A program made the position numbers and the translations under genes. From Amaranthus tricolor (Eukaryota > Streptophyta > Magnoliopsida > Caryophyllales > Amaranthaceae), in contig NC_080049.1 of NCBI RefSeq assembly GCF_026212465.1, positions 21,545,303 to 21,609,302 of the forward strand: a stretch of 64,000 bases of DNA, written 5' to 3'. Position 1 is the stretch's first letter. Every line of letters begins with the position of its first letter. The notes under the pieces were generated by a model. That model was not told the origin of the DNA, did no database searches, and saw nothing but the letters and a program-made list of their open reading frames with translations. Of this stretch, positions 9,341 through 21,139 are shown piece by piece.

Positions 9341-11940
9341 TAAGATTTTTATACATAGATGGTTTTGTAGTGTGTATATATTGTACTAAATTAGTAGCCT
9401 ATTCCAGTTTTTTTTAATTAGTTTTCTTTGCTTCTAACATGGGCAAATGAACATCTAAGCAAGTAGTAAAGTAATTTTCCAGCCTATTCCTTTTTATTGT
9501 TCCATTTTTTAATTTTTGTATGTTTGTCGATGTAAATATTCAATCAAAAATATTTAAAATTGTGTTTAATTAAAAATTATTAAATCTCAATGGTAATAAA
9601 TTTACGTTAAGACAATTCAAAGAAGATTTTATTTGAATATAATTTAACTTGTACTTCTAGTATATAAAGAACAATATGTAAACTAAAAATAATCGATAAA
9701 TAGTAACTAGTAAGTAATCAAATGGAACAATAAAAGTAAATTTAGCTTTATATTTGCTCCATTTTAAATTAGTTGTAATATTAGAAAAATGACATATTTA
9801 TTAATTACTCTTAATTTGTGATTAGTTTTTAATTTATAAGTTAAAATAAAGTCAAATTAGATCTTATTTGATTCGTCTCATTGCAAAAATTATTAATATT
9901 AAATTTTATTAATTTTTTATTATGCATAATTAAAGATGTTAGTGATTAAATTAGAGTATTAGAATTTGTAAAAATGCATAACGTTTGAAATAAATTGAAA
10001 TTAGGAAGTGCTTGATAGTGACCAAGTGGAGGAGGCTGTTTTTGTCATTTTCATAATAAGCACTTGATTTGTTTTCTAGCCCTATATTTTGTTTAGTAAT
10101 TAGTAGTATCTGTTCCCAATACCTTTTTCAAGTGTCATAAGTCATAACTTCATGTCTCTCTATTTTTATATACTCCCATTTACTCATTTTTGTGAAAGAA
10201 AGTTGCTACTTTTTCACACTCCTATTATTGTCATATTAATGGAGATTTTTCGGATAAAAAAATCTTGATGAAAATTTAATAAAAAATAAATTTATAGATG
10301 AAATTCAAAAGAGTATAGGCGCATTAGACACAACAATTTAATTAGTTGTTAGTACCGCAATGAGGCTAAAATGCTACATTAAAATATATTATTGCTAATA
10401 AAATAGTCGTTTAAATAACAATTAACAGTGTAAGTAGTTGTTTATAACAATTATGTTTCACATAATTACCACTATTATCAGACAATGTTAATTTAGACGG
10501 CTAATTAGACAACTAAATATCTAACTACAATAATTGTACATTTACAACTATTTAAAGGTACAAATATCAACAATCATCTTACACCAAACACACCCTATGA
10601 GATCACTAGTAAAAATAAAATATAATAAAATTAAAAGCATAGATACAATATTATCACAAATGATAAGCAAATTCTTAAGTTGCAATCCCATAATCTCATA
10701 CCAATTCCATTTTCTTAAGGAAGTTGCTAATCAAACAACTAGTAAACATATAATCAAACGCAATTATTAGGAAATTTCACATCTCCCTTCTAAAATTGGT
10801 TGTAACCACTCAAACACTTTCATATTTTAATAAGCCATAGGAGTATTTGGCAATGCTCTGGCTATTTGTTTGCTTGGTTGACTTGTATGATCAATTAAAA
10901 GTGTTGGCTGTTTTTTTAATCTAGTTATATAATTTAATTTTTTTAGAAAAATATTTAGTAAAATTATAAATTTGCTATTAACTGTTTACTATAAAGAAAA
11001 TGAGCTAACAAGCTAAAAATCGATGGAACAATCTAATCAAAACTGTCTTTTTTGGTTAAAAAGTCAATTTATCAATTATTATTTTTTTTTTACTTTTTGA
11101 CTTATCAAAAGTCCAAAAACCTAAAGCTAACCATAAAATCATTTACCAAACATCCCGTAAAAATTGATTATATTTTTAAATCATGCTAATATTTTCACAA
11201 TTTCTTAATTAGTATTCCAAGTATCTTCTTAAAGTGTCATGACTATTTTTATCTACCATTTTTTTAATAAATCCTCCCATTCATTGAGTGTATTATTATT
11301 ATAGGAGTAAAAGTTGATTCCCTTATTCGCCACTCCCATAAATTTCTCCTTTTTTATATAGTTCAAATTATTTATTCATTCATTTTGAATATATAAAAAA
11401 TTATATATTTTTTCTTTTCAATTTGCAGCACTTTTTACATTAATTTGTCCTATTTATTTTGTATTCTTTGTGATAATCTATTTCTCTTTCTTTTATCTTA
11501 TTCATAAATTTATTTTAACTATTTATTTTTAATTATCCACTAAACTCATTCATTTATTTTTTAACTACTAGATTTCATAAAAAAAAAAAAAATTAGGTGC
11601 ATTTTCAAATAACTTGTGGTGGAGTGGTGTTAAAATAATAGAGGTATGAGAGAGCTATGAAAGTAGAGGTATCTCAGTCATCAGATATGCAGACAAGTAA
11701 AACAAGAAAGTTTGTGTTTCAGCCCTCACATGAAATCAATCAATCAATCACAAATGCCTTTCCATGTAGTAGTCCTACTCCTTGTAAGTACTCCTCCCCC
11801 TTCAATTTCTGACACTTGCTCTTATATCTTTCTTTGACCCATTGTTATCTCTTCATTCTTGAGCCTTTGACACTTTTTTTTTCACTTTTATTTAATGCCC
11901 AAATTATACTCTTTCTCTATTAGTTTACGCATGTAAATAA
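9340..11940. other. Spacer between BRI1 and the first MITE cluster
   Basis: No gene found. 9740-9970 is a copy of the same MITE body as 1483-1640 and ends near 'attagagtattagaatttg'. 10840-11160 has ends 'gtatttggcaatgct' and 'catttaccaaacatcc', suggesting a degenerate hAT-like or Harbinger-like MITE; a related body may lie at 17155-17466. 11600-11900 is less repetitive and includes an (ATCA)n run near 11737-11751, but it shows no coding or RNA structure I can support. Confidence 0.4.
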
Positions 11941-11944
11941 TGTA

Positions 11945-12205
11945 CTATTTCTCCTGTTTTAAAATACTTGCTACATAATAAATTTTGATATTATTTATTG
12001 TTTAAGTTTATTTTTTTACAATGCGGCTAATGTGTAAGAAAAAATATAGTCATATGGGATCTTGTTTGAATTGTCTAATCGCATACTTTCATAATATTAA
12101 GTTCTTATAATTTTTAGATGTGTATAATTTAATATATAAGTAATCAAAATAACATATTGAATTGCGTAAAAGTCAAATATAACAAGTATAGTGAAACGGA
12201 GAAAG
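11945..12205. mobile_element. Stowaway MITE, family A, copy 1
   Basis: TA-flanked element (11943-11944, 12206-12207) with left end 'ctatttctcctgttttaaaa' and right end 'gtatagtgaaacggagaaag'. The body phrase about a start from 'tttaagtttattttttt' through 'aagtcaaatataacaag' recurs at 53620-53885, and inverted at 35615-35853 and about 57020-57297. Confidence 0.6.
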
Positions 12206-12443
12206 TATATCTATATCTTTGCGTTTACATCTTAAAATTTTTTATGTATTTAATTTTTATGGTGCATACTCATGGAATAAAGAGAGTAATATCACCTTTT
12301 TTCAATTAGATTTGCATATATAAATAATTATTTTGTATTTAAGATTTTCTCACATTTGACTAAAAAAACACACACAAAACAGGACCAAAAGCGACAATCT
12401 TTTGAGAAATCGGATATTATTAATTTAAAAGTCGACGAAAAAG

Positions 12444-12956
12444 TGTAAGAAGAGTATACTCTCTCTTTTCTGTATAGTTTGCATCAAAGAGAAAGTTGTT
12501 GCTTTTTAAGAAAAAGATGGATAATGGTAATAAATAAATAGAAAATAAATTGTGTGGATGAAATTAAAAAAAAGTTAAAATGTATGAATAAGATTAAAAG
12601 AAAGTGGTTGGCCATAGTTTAAAGATAGAAATAATGCGAATTAAGTGTGACGAACCAAAATGGAAAATGCTGCAAATAAAATGGGACGGAGGGAGTATAA
12701 CATATCCTATATTTTCAACCATGAGCTTAAGTTCTTGGTTGAGTTGGTTCCTTTCATGGTATTAGAAGCCAACGTGACAAGAGGTCACGGGTTCGAATCT
12801 CAACTACCCCTCATTTAAAGTGGAATATTCAACGCCTATGCGCATCCACATTTCTAGCTTAATGGGCTCTCATGTGAGGAGGCATGCTAGTGTATGTAAC
12901 ATATTCCGAAGTCTCAACCATCAGCTTAAGCTTTTGGTTGAGTTGTTTCCTTGACA
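12444..12956 (+). mobile_element. TRIM retrotransposon with a MITE in its 5' terminal repeat
   Basis: A miniature LTR element with no coding capacity. The 3' terminal repeat is 12885-12956, TG...CA, containing 'gtctcaaccatcagcttaag' and 'ggttgagttg'. The 5' repeat reads from about 12698 to 12756 with the same phrases. Its first bases ('tgtaagaagagta' at 12444) appear to be separated from the rest by the Stowaway element 12459-12695. A primer-binding-like site, TGGTATTAGAAGCC, directly follows the 5' repeat and resembles the initiator tRNA-Met complement. The box-B-like 'gggttcgaatct' at about 12789 comes from this tRNA-like internal part. The second copy at 39480-39767 confirms the structure. 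Confidence 0.65.
12459..12695. mobile_element. Stowaway MITE, family B
   Basis: Left end 'ctctctcttttctgtatagt', right end 'aatgggacggagggag', bounded by TA on both sides. The body ('tggatgaaattaaaaaaaag', 'aatgcgaattaagtgtgacg') recurs in variants at about 27110-27322, 56690-56890 and 58920-59130. It sits in the 5' terminal repeat of the TRIM at 12444-12956, so it arrived later. Confidence 0.65.
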
Positions 12957-12959
12957 GTA

Positions 12960-13850
12960 AGACACACCATGTGAGTTGAAGAAATAAGTGAATTAGATTA
13001 AAATGAAATGTAAATAATGTTAAAAGAGAACTGTGAAAATCATTACTAGAGAGAAAAATATGCAACTTAAGTAAGACCATTTTAAAAAGAAATCGCGTGG
13101 AAATTAAATTGAACGAAAAAAAAGATTTTCTTACATGTCATAGTGAATTTGCTACACTGTTGTATGAATGATATAAATTGATAAAAAAACAAATGTGTGA
13201 ATGAGAGTTAAAAAACTGATGAAGACAGTTTTCAAATATAGAAATATGAGAACCATACCATACATTGTATGATGACGTCAAAGACTTTAATTCAAACAAA
13301 ATAAAATTGATTATATGGAATTAAGCTAACACTTTAGAGAAAAAATTGTCAAAGATATAAAAAAATGCACTTTTTCGCAAAAAGCACATTTTATTTTCTT
13401 TTATGTAAAAAACTAACTACAAAAATACATTTAATCGTCAAAGCTATCAACTTACAAATTTTTTATATTTTACCCTAAATATAAAGGTCAAAAACTACCT
13501 ACTAATAAAATACATTTGTTTATCAAAACTTTCCTAATAAATTTTATTTGTTTATTTAAAATCACCTACTAAATTTATTTTTTTGTTAAATTTTATTAGT
13601 TGAAAACTTTAGAGGAAAAAAAAAATGTATTTTAGTAGATAGTTTACGACATAAAGAACATAAAAGATAATTAACTTTGACAAAAAGTGATATTCTGTGA
13701 GCACCATTTTGAAAATTTTCTCCTAAATATTTTATTGTACTTAACCAATTTAATACTAATTTATATTTATAACTAAAAAAATAATTCTAATGATTATCTG
13801 TAGACTATAATTCTATGCATATTTTCATCATTTAGTTATATATTATCATA
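12960..13850. other. AT-rich spacer, no gene seen
   Basis: Contains family-B-like MITE fragments (12980-13080) and long A/T runs. No domain, RNA gene or terminal repeat can be supported. Confidence 0.4.
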
Positions 13851-13853
13851 TCT

Positions 13854-14066
<213 letters not shown>

Positions 14067-14940
14067 GGTTGTTTTTATTGTAGACGTTATATATATATAT
14101 ATTCTCAAAAAAAACTTTCCTCATTTTCGAAGAGATTTATAAAAAAAAATATATCTTTTTTTCAGCTAATAAATATTTATTAAATAATTGAAAAGCCAAA
14201 ATAAAAATAAAATTAGGCAAAGTCCAGGAAATGAAATCAATCCTACCAATAACATTAGACAGGAGATGTAGTAAACCTTCTAGAAAGATTTTTCTAAGGC
14301 GCATCCTTATTTAACAATGAAAAAGTGAAGAATTCTTGATGAAACCATAGATAAGAATATGCTTACAAATAAAATCTGAGGTTGTTGTCAATTTTACCTA
14401 ACAAATTGTGACCTTAATAGACATACATCATCATCATGATAATTTGATGAATAGGAATTAAGATAAACAAATAATGTTAATTAAGTGGTTAAATCAATAA
14501 AATAAATTAAAAAGTAGAATCTGTAGATTTAGTTTTTTTCCCTCTTGCATTTATTAATTGATTTATTCTTAAAATAGGATTATAAATAGTTAATTATGCA
14601 TGGGTATATACACATTTCACGCTATCGACATTCGAAAGAGCCGTGCGGGCATGAGCGGGGGGGATTCACAGGCTCAAAGCGTAAACTAAAGGAAGACGTC
14701 ATTATCACTATTCGTTGATTAAGTAGCAAAAAGTCATGCTCCTTTGTTTCATGGCTTTTCCCTACTAAAGAAAATACTTATAAAAATATATAAATTACTA
14801 AAAAATAAAAGATATGTGTGGATAAATATTAAAAAAATTTTAAATAGAGTAAAATACATGGGACGGATTGACTAAAAAGGAAAATGGTGTAAACCTTTAG
14901 GATACGAAGGAAATACTCAATATACTTTCATTGTTTTTAG

Positions 14941-15120
14941 ACATGCTCAAACTAAACCCGATCGATATTTACCCCACATTGTATAGCCAAATTTAAATTT
15001 GGCCGCCCGACTTTGAAATGAATTTACAATGCTATAAAAACTAATGTGGACCTAGCTAGACTCAATTCAAATCGGACTCAAAACACCTGATCTGAAACTA
15101 ATCTGTGCATTTACTGGACC
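14941..15120. mobile_element. Small hAT-like MITE, copy 1
   Basis: The body matches 47920-48103 and 56106-56293: 'acccgac(...)tttacaatgctataaaaact' and 'aaaacacctgatctgaaac' appear in all three with changes. The left end 'tagacatgctcaaac' is a decayed version of the 'tagagttgttcaaaa' end seen at 47920. The right end is eroded. Confidence 0.5.
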
Positions 15121-15774
15121 AAACAAACAATTTTATCTGTTCCTATGAAATTAATATCATTTCTTAAGGTGTAAAAATTACTATACATAGTTGAGAATAA
15201 GAGAAAATACAAGTGAATAGAAAAAATCATGAGTAATTGAACTAGATAATTAGAGAAAATAAGTATCTAAATAAGATCAAAAGAATGAAAGTGAACCAAA
15301 AGAAAGTGCAAATTAAATAAGAAGGACAAACTAAAATAAAAAAATGCATTTTCATTAGAGAATAATTAGAACTCCTTTGTTTATTAGGGTTTTTGTTTTT
15401 GAAATATATTATATTATAATAATAAACCTGTTTATTTTGGAATAGTTAGAAGTGCATGCAATACATAGGAGTCCATAAAGAAATAAATTCCGAAATAAGG
15501 AGAGGAATTATAAAAAATAGTCAAATTAAAATTATTAACACATATATATACAAAATTATTTTATAAGTTCAAGACAGAATCACACAAATAATAATAAATT
15601 TAATAATTAATTTTCACTAAATAAAAAAGAACAAAGCTAACAATTACTTTAAATTTGTTTCATGTATAATTATCAGGCCGTAGTTAGTGTGTTTAGATAT
15701 AAATAACATGAGCTAGCAATTGTTTGATTAAAAGAATACGAGCTAAATTTGACTTTAAAAAACGTAATATTTAC

Positions 15775-16078
15775 AGTCCTTTTGGTAGGTGATAATAAAC
15801 GGTGGTAATAAGAATGATAAACAAGTGTAATTTTGGTTGAAAAATCTCTTGGTTTCCTTGATGGCCATGCTTGTCCACTCATTTTTTTCATAAAATTCAT
15901 TTAAATGCATTACCATTAGGAGAGGTGGTATTAGATGGTAAAGAAAATTTGTAAACAAAAAACCTTTTTTGTGATCAAAGTTTCATTACCATTGGAATGA
16001 TATAGAACTTTTAATTAAATTTTTCACTATAAATCATTTCCATTACCGCCATTTAGTACCACTAACAAAACAGACCAT
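15775..16078. mobile_element. Degraded Harbinger-type MITE
   Basis: Starts 'gtccttttggtaggtgataa' and ends 'accactaacaaaacagacca'. The body follows the intact MITE at 52099-52393 closely ('gtaattttggttgaa', 'gtttccttgatggcc', 'aaatcatttccattacc'). The termini have mutated from GGCCCGTTTGGT, so this is an older copy. Confidence 0.65.
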
Positions 16079-18188
16079 TATGATAAATAATTCTTTTAGA
16101 ATATATATTCTCTCGAGCTTAATTTAGGGTTATGAAAAGCACATTATGACATTAATTAATATACATTAATGCTCATATAGTATTTTTTAAAGTTAATAAA
16201 CCCTTCTCAACTCTCAAGGGCTTTGTTAGGTAAAATAACCTAAAATGTAATTTCATTGATAAGAATAATTTGACTTAGCATTAATTACATTAGATTCTTG
16301 TGAAACACCATCTCTCGGTGAAACGAACTTAAATAAGCTTAAAAGTCTATATTTTGGTAATATGTATGAGATGAGCTATTTAATCTATATATAAAGCATA
16401 TATTTCTCGGTAAAATTGTCTCATACTTTAGGAAAGTAAATATTTTTAGTATAATATCAGCATAATTAGTGTGATTGTAATATTTTGTAATTATTCTTGT
16501 TTCCCTAATTAGTTTCCTAATCATGTATTTATAGGGGCTTTTTGTAATCATTTTACTTAATATAAAAATTGTATTCCAATCCTAAACAATGTTTTTAACC
16601 CTTTATTTTGGCATTATTATTATTTTCACATACTAACAATTTGTAATTAATGAGTAAAGTCCCCAACAAAACTATTAGAGATCAAATGACCCTATTATAA
16701 ACATGTCTATTACTAAATTCGGCTTCTCACGACTCTATTAGTCATCCTTAAAAGTCATAACTTAACAAATTTTTCAACTGCTAAATCCAGATAAGAGAAA
16801 GACTTATTTTTTGAAAAATAATTTTTATTTAATTTTGTAGGAGAGTTGGTATGATATTTCTACTAATATTTTTGCCAACTAAAATTAATAAATTAATATT
16901 TTTACCAACCATAGGAAGCAAGTTTGTCCACCTCTATACGCTGTATAGCATTTTGGCAATTAATGATCTGGATTTCAATATCCAATATTTTATATAATTC
17001 TTTTGTCTTATTTCAATAACAAATCTCCACATTGTTTCTTCGAAACTATTTTGATAATTAATATGTTTAGGTAGCATTTTGTGGTATTCGAACTGTCATA
17101 CTCTTAGCTACCCAAATTTATACGGCCTAGCTTTTACTGTACTCACACATGTATGGTAAAAGCCTTTTGTTATTATTATTGTTTTTTGATTGGCTAAAAA
17201 AAAATTTGATAAATAACTTTTTAATCAATTAAAAAAAAATTAATTTTTAAGTCAAAATGAAAACAATAACTTAATTGCTTAATTTTCATTGGCTTGGTGA
17301 CCCAATTTTTATCTAGTAAGTAGTCATTTGCAATACCTAGTTTTATCGAACATCTCCTTATACATTTGGGTTATTTAACTAGTTTAAAATCACATAATAA
17401 CTAATACTTATAGCCGGTCAAACAAGCCAACAAAAAAACACACAACCAACATCATTTGCCAAACACTCTCAAAGGGATTGCAGGATAATAGCTTTGGGAT
17501 TGTCTTTTCTCTTTGACTTGGTAGTTGGTCAAAATACAAAACAAAGGTTTGGCAATTGGCTTTTCAACCAGCTAAAACGTTGGTTTGAAACTACAAATAA
17601 AGCTAGCTTTTTATTATGGTTTTTGGCTTCTTGATCTACTTTCTCTTATTACAATAAACATTTAATTTTACCAAATATTTCCTAAATAGTAGAGTAGAGA
17701 CTTATTAGTCCTCTCAGTTTTCATGAATATTCATTTTGATTTGTCTCTTTTATTTTGCTTCATTTGTAGACGCCACACCTTTAATCTCATTCACTCATTT
17801 AATTTCACTTTTAATATAATTTCTTTTTCATTCCTTTCACCTTTATGCTATTGTTATCGAATTTTCATCGCATACAAGATGAATTACTTTTTTTTTTTGC
17901 TTTTTAATACATATTTAATAGCCTACTCTTCAATAAAAAAAACACTCCTTTTGTTTAATAACACATTTATTATACTAAATGGCAAAATTTTATAAATCTT
18001 CATACTCTCCTTAAAATTCACTATTTTTTCATTGATAAAATTTTTAAAGGATATAGGACGTATATATATATTTTGAATATATTCAACTAGAATCACTAAT
18101 TATAATGGGTCTATGATTTAAAGTAAGTGTTTTCTTTATTGTTTTTCCTCCACAATCTTTGCAATAGTGTATTGAAACAACAACTGTT

Positions 18189-18344
18189 GTATGAGATCGT
18201 CTCATCGTGAGACGAGCCTATACAAACAATTCATTCGTAAAAAAACATTAAAAAAAAATGACATTTGAATTTTGCAAGGCAACAGTTTTTTAAAGAGCTT
18301 AGACTGATCTAATTGAGGTTGACTCATGGTAAAACGGTCTCAAT
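18189..18344. mobile_element. MITE with 'tgagacggtctca'-type ends
   Basis: Left end 'tatgagatcgtctcatcgtg', right end 'catggtaaaacggtctcaat'. Related elements lie at 31028-31220 and 51053-51174. The terminal motif is itself nearly palindromic (gagac.gtctc). Confidence 0.5.
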
Positions 18345-19039
18345 AAAAAAATAGTGTATTGAAATTGATTTTAAGGGTCTATTTTGGGTCTAAATTGGAT
18401 CCAAATATGTTCAAATTGGATTTAAAGTGGGTCATGGATAGAATGTTCGGTGGGTATATGGGTTGTTACTGGATCTTAAAAATACAAGACGTATTTCTGA
18501 TTATTTTTTTATTAAATCTATATGATCCTAACACATTGGTTATCGAAATATGAAATTCAAACTTAGACAATATTACTTCATCTTTTCTGCGTGCAACATT
18601 TTTATGTGTATTACTCAAATTTCAATCCAGCACTTTAATTTTGGTGTTACGATAATCAAAGACAATATAATTAGGCTGGTGTTTTTGAATTTTGAAACTT
18701 AAGATGTTGCCTATTCCTAACTCTTCTTATGGTGTTAGGATTATGTCATAGTCCTTGTAATGTATGAAATTTAGTTTCATAATAAAAGTTCAAAAAAGAA
18801 ATACAAATTTAAAAACAATAACAATAAAATTGTTATTCAAGTCAATCTAATGTTAGTTAATTAGGCAGGTGATTTAGGTCTTGTTCTATCATCCATGTAA
18901 TAACTTGTGTAAATGGGGAAAATCACAATTATTATAAGAAAAAAAAAATATTATTAATAATTTAACTTTTCATTCACCTGATGTGAATAATCCAACCATT
19001 AGATTATTTTTTAATAATTTAATTTTTATATTACAGAGA

Positions 19040-20260
19040 TGCCTTGTAAAAGCATGTAGGTTGCCAACAAATATTTGAGAACACATAAGAGATCTTAGTG
19101 CTTCTAGTATGCAACCTGCTTTTATAATAACTTCGGCCAGAAAAAATTATCTAGGGATTTATGCTCGTATGAATCAAATATATAAACTAAAAAAATCAAT
19201 TAGACGCAAAGAGATGGATGTTAGGTCTCCTATACAATACTGTCTACATTTGGCTACAGAGCACAACAACGTGGCTTGGACTTATATGGATAGTAATGGT
19301 CAGTTGACTTAGTTATTAATTACAAATTCTACAACCATTCAATTCATTCTTACCTGGACTATTTATGTTGTATTGATTGATATTATGTATAAAACAAACA
19401 AAAAGAAGCTGTTGCTACGTGAGATTGTTGGTATGAACTCAATAAATCAGAATTTCTTGGTTGTATTTTGACTAATGAGGGATGAAGCACCATTTTATAT
19501 ACCTGGTTTTTGGAAAGGTTCATAGATATACTTGGGGGTGTTTAAACCCCTAATGCAATCGTGACAAACCAAGATGCAAGGTTATCCGTAGCTACCCGGC
19601 TGGTGATGTTTTTTTAGGTATTATTCATTTTTTTAATGATTTGTTATTTTATTTGATATTTATTGAACGTGTGCATTGCATTCTTAAATGTAGATGTACG
19701 ACATTTACTTTGTGCATGGCACATTAGAAATAATTTCTAAAATATGGTCGATAAATAATGCGGTGGCAAAAATATCAGTAGGACAATTATTTAGGCAGGC
19801 CCAATGAAACCCTTTCGTTAATTGCTCCATAGTTAAGCAATTTCAAAATTTTTGGCAATTGATTGTTTCTACATGGGATACGAGCAATAAAAGGGTTGTC
19901 CACTATAAATCTAGAGCACTAATAGAGTTGGGAACCAACATTCGTCATTCAGAAACTAGCTTGGTAGCTTTAGTAGCTCCTTTGATAATTTATTTAAGAG
20001 GGCGCACGCGCAGATGACCAAACAGTATTCATGGATAAGACATGCATTGCAGAAATCTATGAATTTCATTCCACGACATTACGGTTCCACTTGATGCGAC
20101 CATTGTTAAAAAACGTATCCCTTCATGCAATGAAGTTACTTCTTGTTGAGCATAACCATATGCTATATATGAAAGATTTTATGTTTGAAAAATGCGGTTG
20201 TGAACTTCAGTGCACTCATAAATCCATGTCTGCAACAGTGTTAGACATCCCCCAATAGTC
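19040..20260 (+). pseudogene. Broken MULE (Mutator-like) transposase
   Basis: Pieces of a transposase survive in changing frames. 19109-19312 encodes a 67-residue stretch with IYARMNQIYKLKKSIRRKEM and TEHNNVAWTYMDSNGQLT, the spacer usually preceding the DDE domain in plant MULE proteins. Around 19555-19740 are remnants such as VTNQDARL and LNVDVRHLLCAWHIRN, like the MULE 'D..LAL...LLC.WHI.KN' catalytic block. 20031-20258 ends with CGCELQCTHKSM, like the SWIM-type zinc-finger region. Stops and frameshifts separate them, and no TIRs were found, so it is a fossil. FAR1/FHY3 genes share this ancestry, but the decay argues against a domesticated gene. Confidence 0.55.
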
Positions 20261-20658
20261 TTATAACCTGACCTATAAGTCGTACCCAACCAACGATATA
20301 TGTATGCCACAGTTTTTGCCCCTAAGAGACCTCATCTTGATCCTCATTCATAGCAAGTATTAAGTGAGGTTTCATTCCAACCAATAGTGTCGACCTCACT
20401 ATTGCCATATAATAGACTTTGGGCTACAGTTGTAAGGATTGAGTACTGTTGCACAGGCTCAGAAGGTCACTATTGTTGATGTCCCCAATAATGAGTATCC
20501 TCATACTGTAGAGCTTGCTCATCGACTTCTCAAATATCCCTCCATGTCTCCTCGACACGTTAAATCGACAATGAACCATCAATACCGATGCCAAGTAAAC
20601 ATAACCGTCATGCAACATAATCGTTACCTCTCCTCATTAGACATGACTCTCCTTTACA

Positions 20659-21138
20659 CATGCTTTGTTTGATGCTGAATGGACTAGTGATAAGGACAAT
20701 TTTCGAAGTACTACTAACTAAATTTTTTATTTTGGTGCTAACCCTATTTTTTGAAGTTCGAAGAGTCATAATATTTTAGCACAATCTTCTACTAAGGCTG
20801 AATTTTAAGTCGTGGCCATATCCAGTATCGAAATAGAATGGATTACTTCTCTAATGCATGAACTAGTATACTCTTTCATTGCTACTACAAAGATATTTTG
20901 GGATAATATGAGTGCAATATATTATTCTGCCAATCCGATCTTCCATTCCCGAATAAAACATCTAGCTATATATTTTCATTATGTCCGTGAAAAGGTTCAA
21001 ACTGGTTCTCTTAATATTATCCACATCTCTAGAGAAGATCAAGTTGTTTATGTACTTACTAAACCCTTCTTCGATCATATTTCCTTTATTTACCAGTACT
21101 ATATTATTGTAAATTATTTCCTAATACGGATGAGGTAG
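20659..21138 (+). pseudogene. Ty1-copia RNase H fragment with three stops
   Basis: One reading frame, HALFDAEWTSDKDNFRSTTN (stop) ... FYFGANPIF (stop) SSKSHNILAQSSTKAEF (stop) VVAISSIEIEW ... IFWDNMSAI ... RIKHLAIYFHYVREKVQTG ... EDQVVYVLTKPF, matches the RNase H end of Ty1-copia polyproteins (DADWAGD, SRSSTEAEY, CDN.SA, KHI.I..HFVRE, ..LTKPL). The three internal stops fall where Trp or Tyr is normal. It begins about 400 bp after the MULE fossil. No matching reverse transcriptase upstream was identified. Confidence 0.75.
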
Positions 21139-21139
21139 T

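Larger units (their letters stand above)
14104..18980. other. Repeat-relic spacer
   Basis: No gene supported. 14615-14700 is an isolated GC-richer patch ('gagccgtgcgggcatgagcg' followed by G7), unlike anything around it. 14941-15120, 15775-16078 and 18189-18344 are MITE copies listed separately. 16300-16430 has degraded 'ctctcggtgaaac' phrases of the same type as 18189. 17155-17466 looks like another degenerate MITE. The rest is A/T-rich with no recognisable content. Confidence 0.4.

Noticed and set aside
12757..12800. A tRNA gene or SINE, from the box-A/box-B-like 'tggtattagaagcc' and 'gggttcgaatct'
   Set aside because: The segment directly follows a TG...CA terminal repeat that recurs at the other end, so the tRNA-like part is better explained as the primer-binding region of a TRIM.
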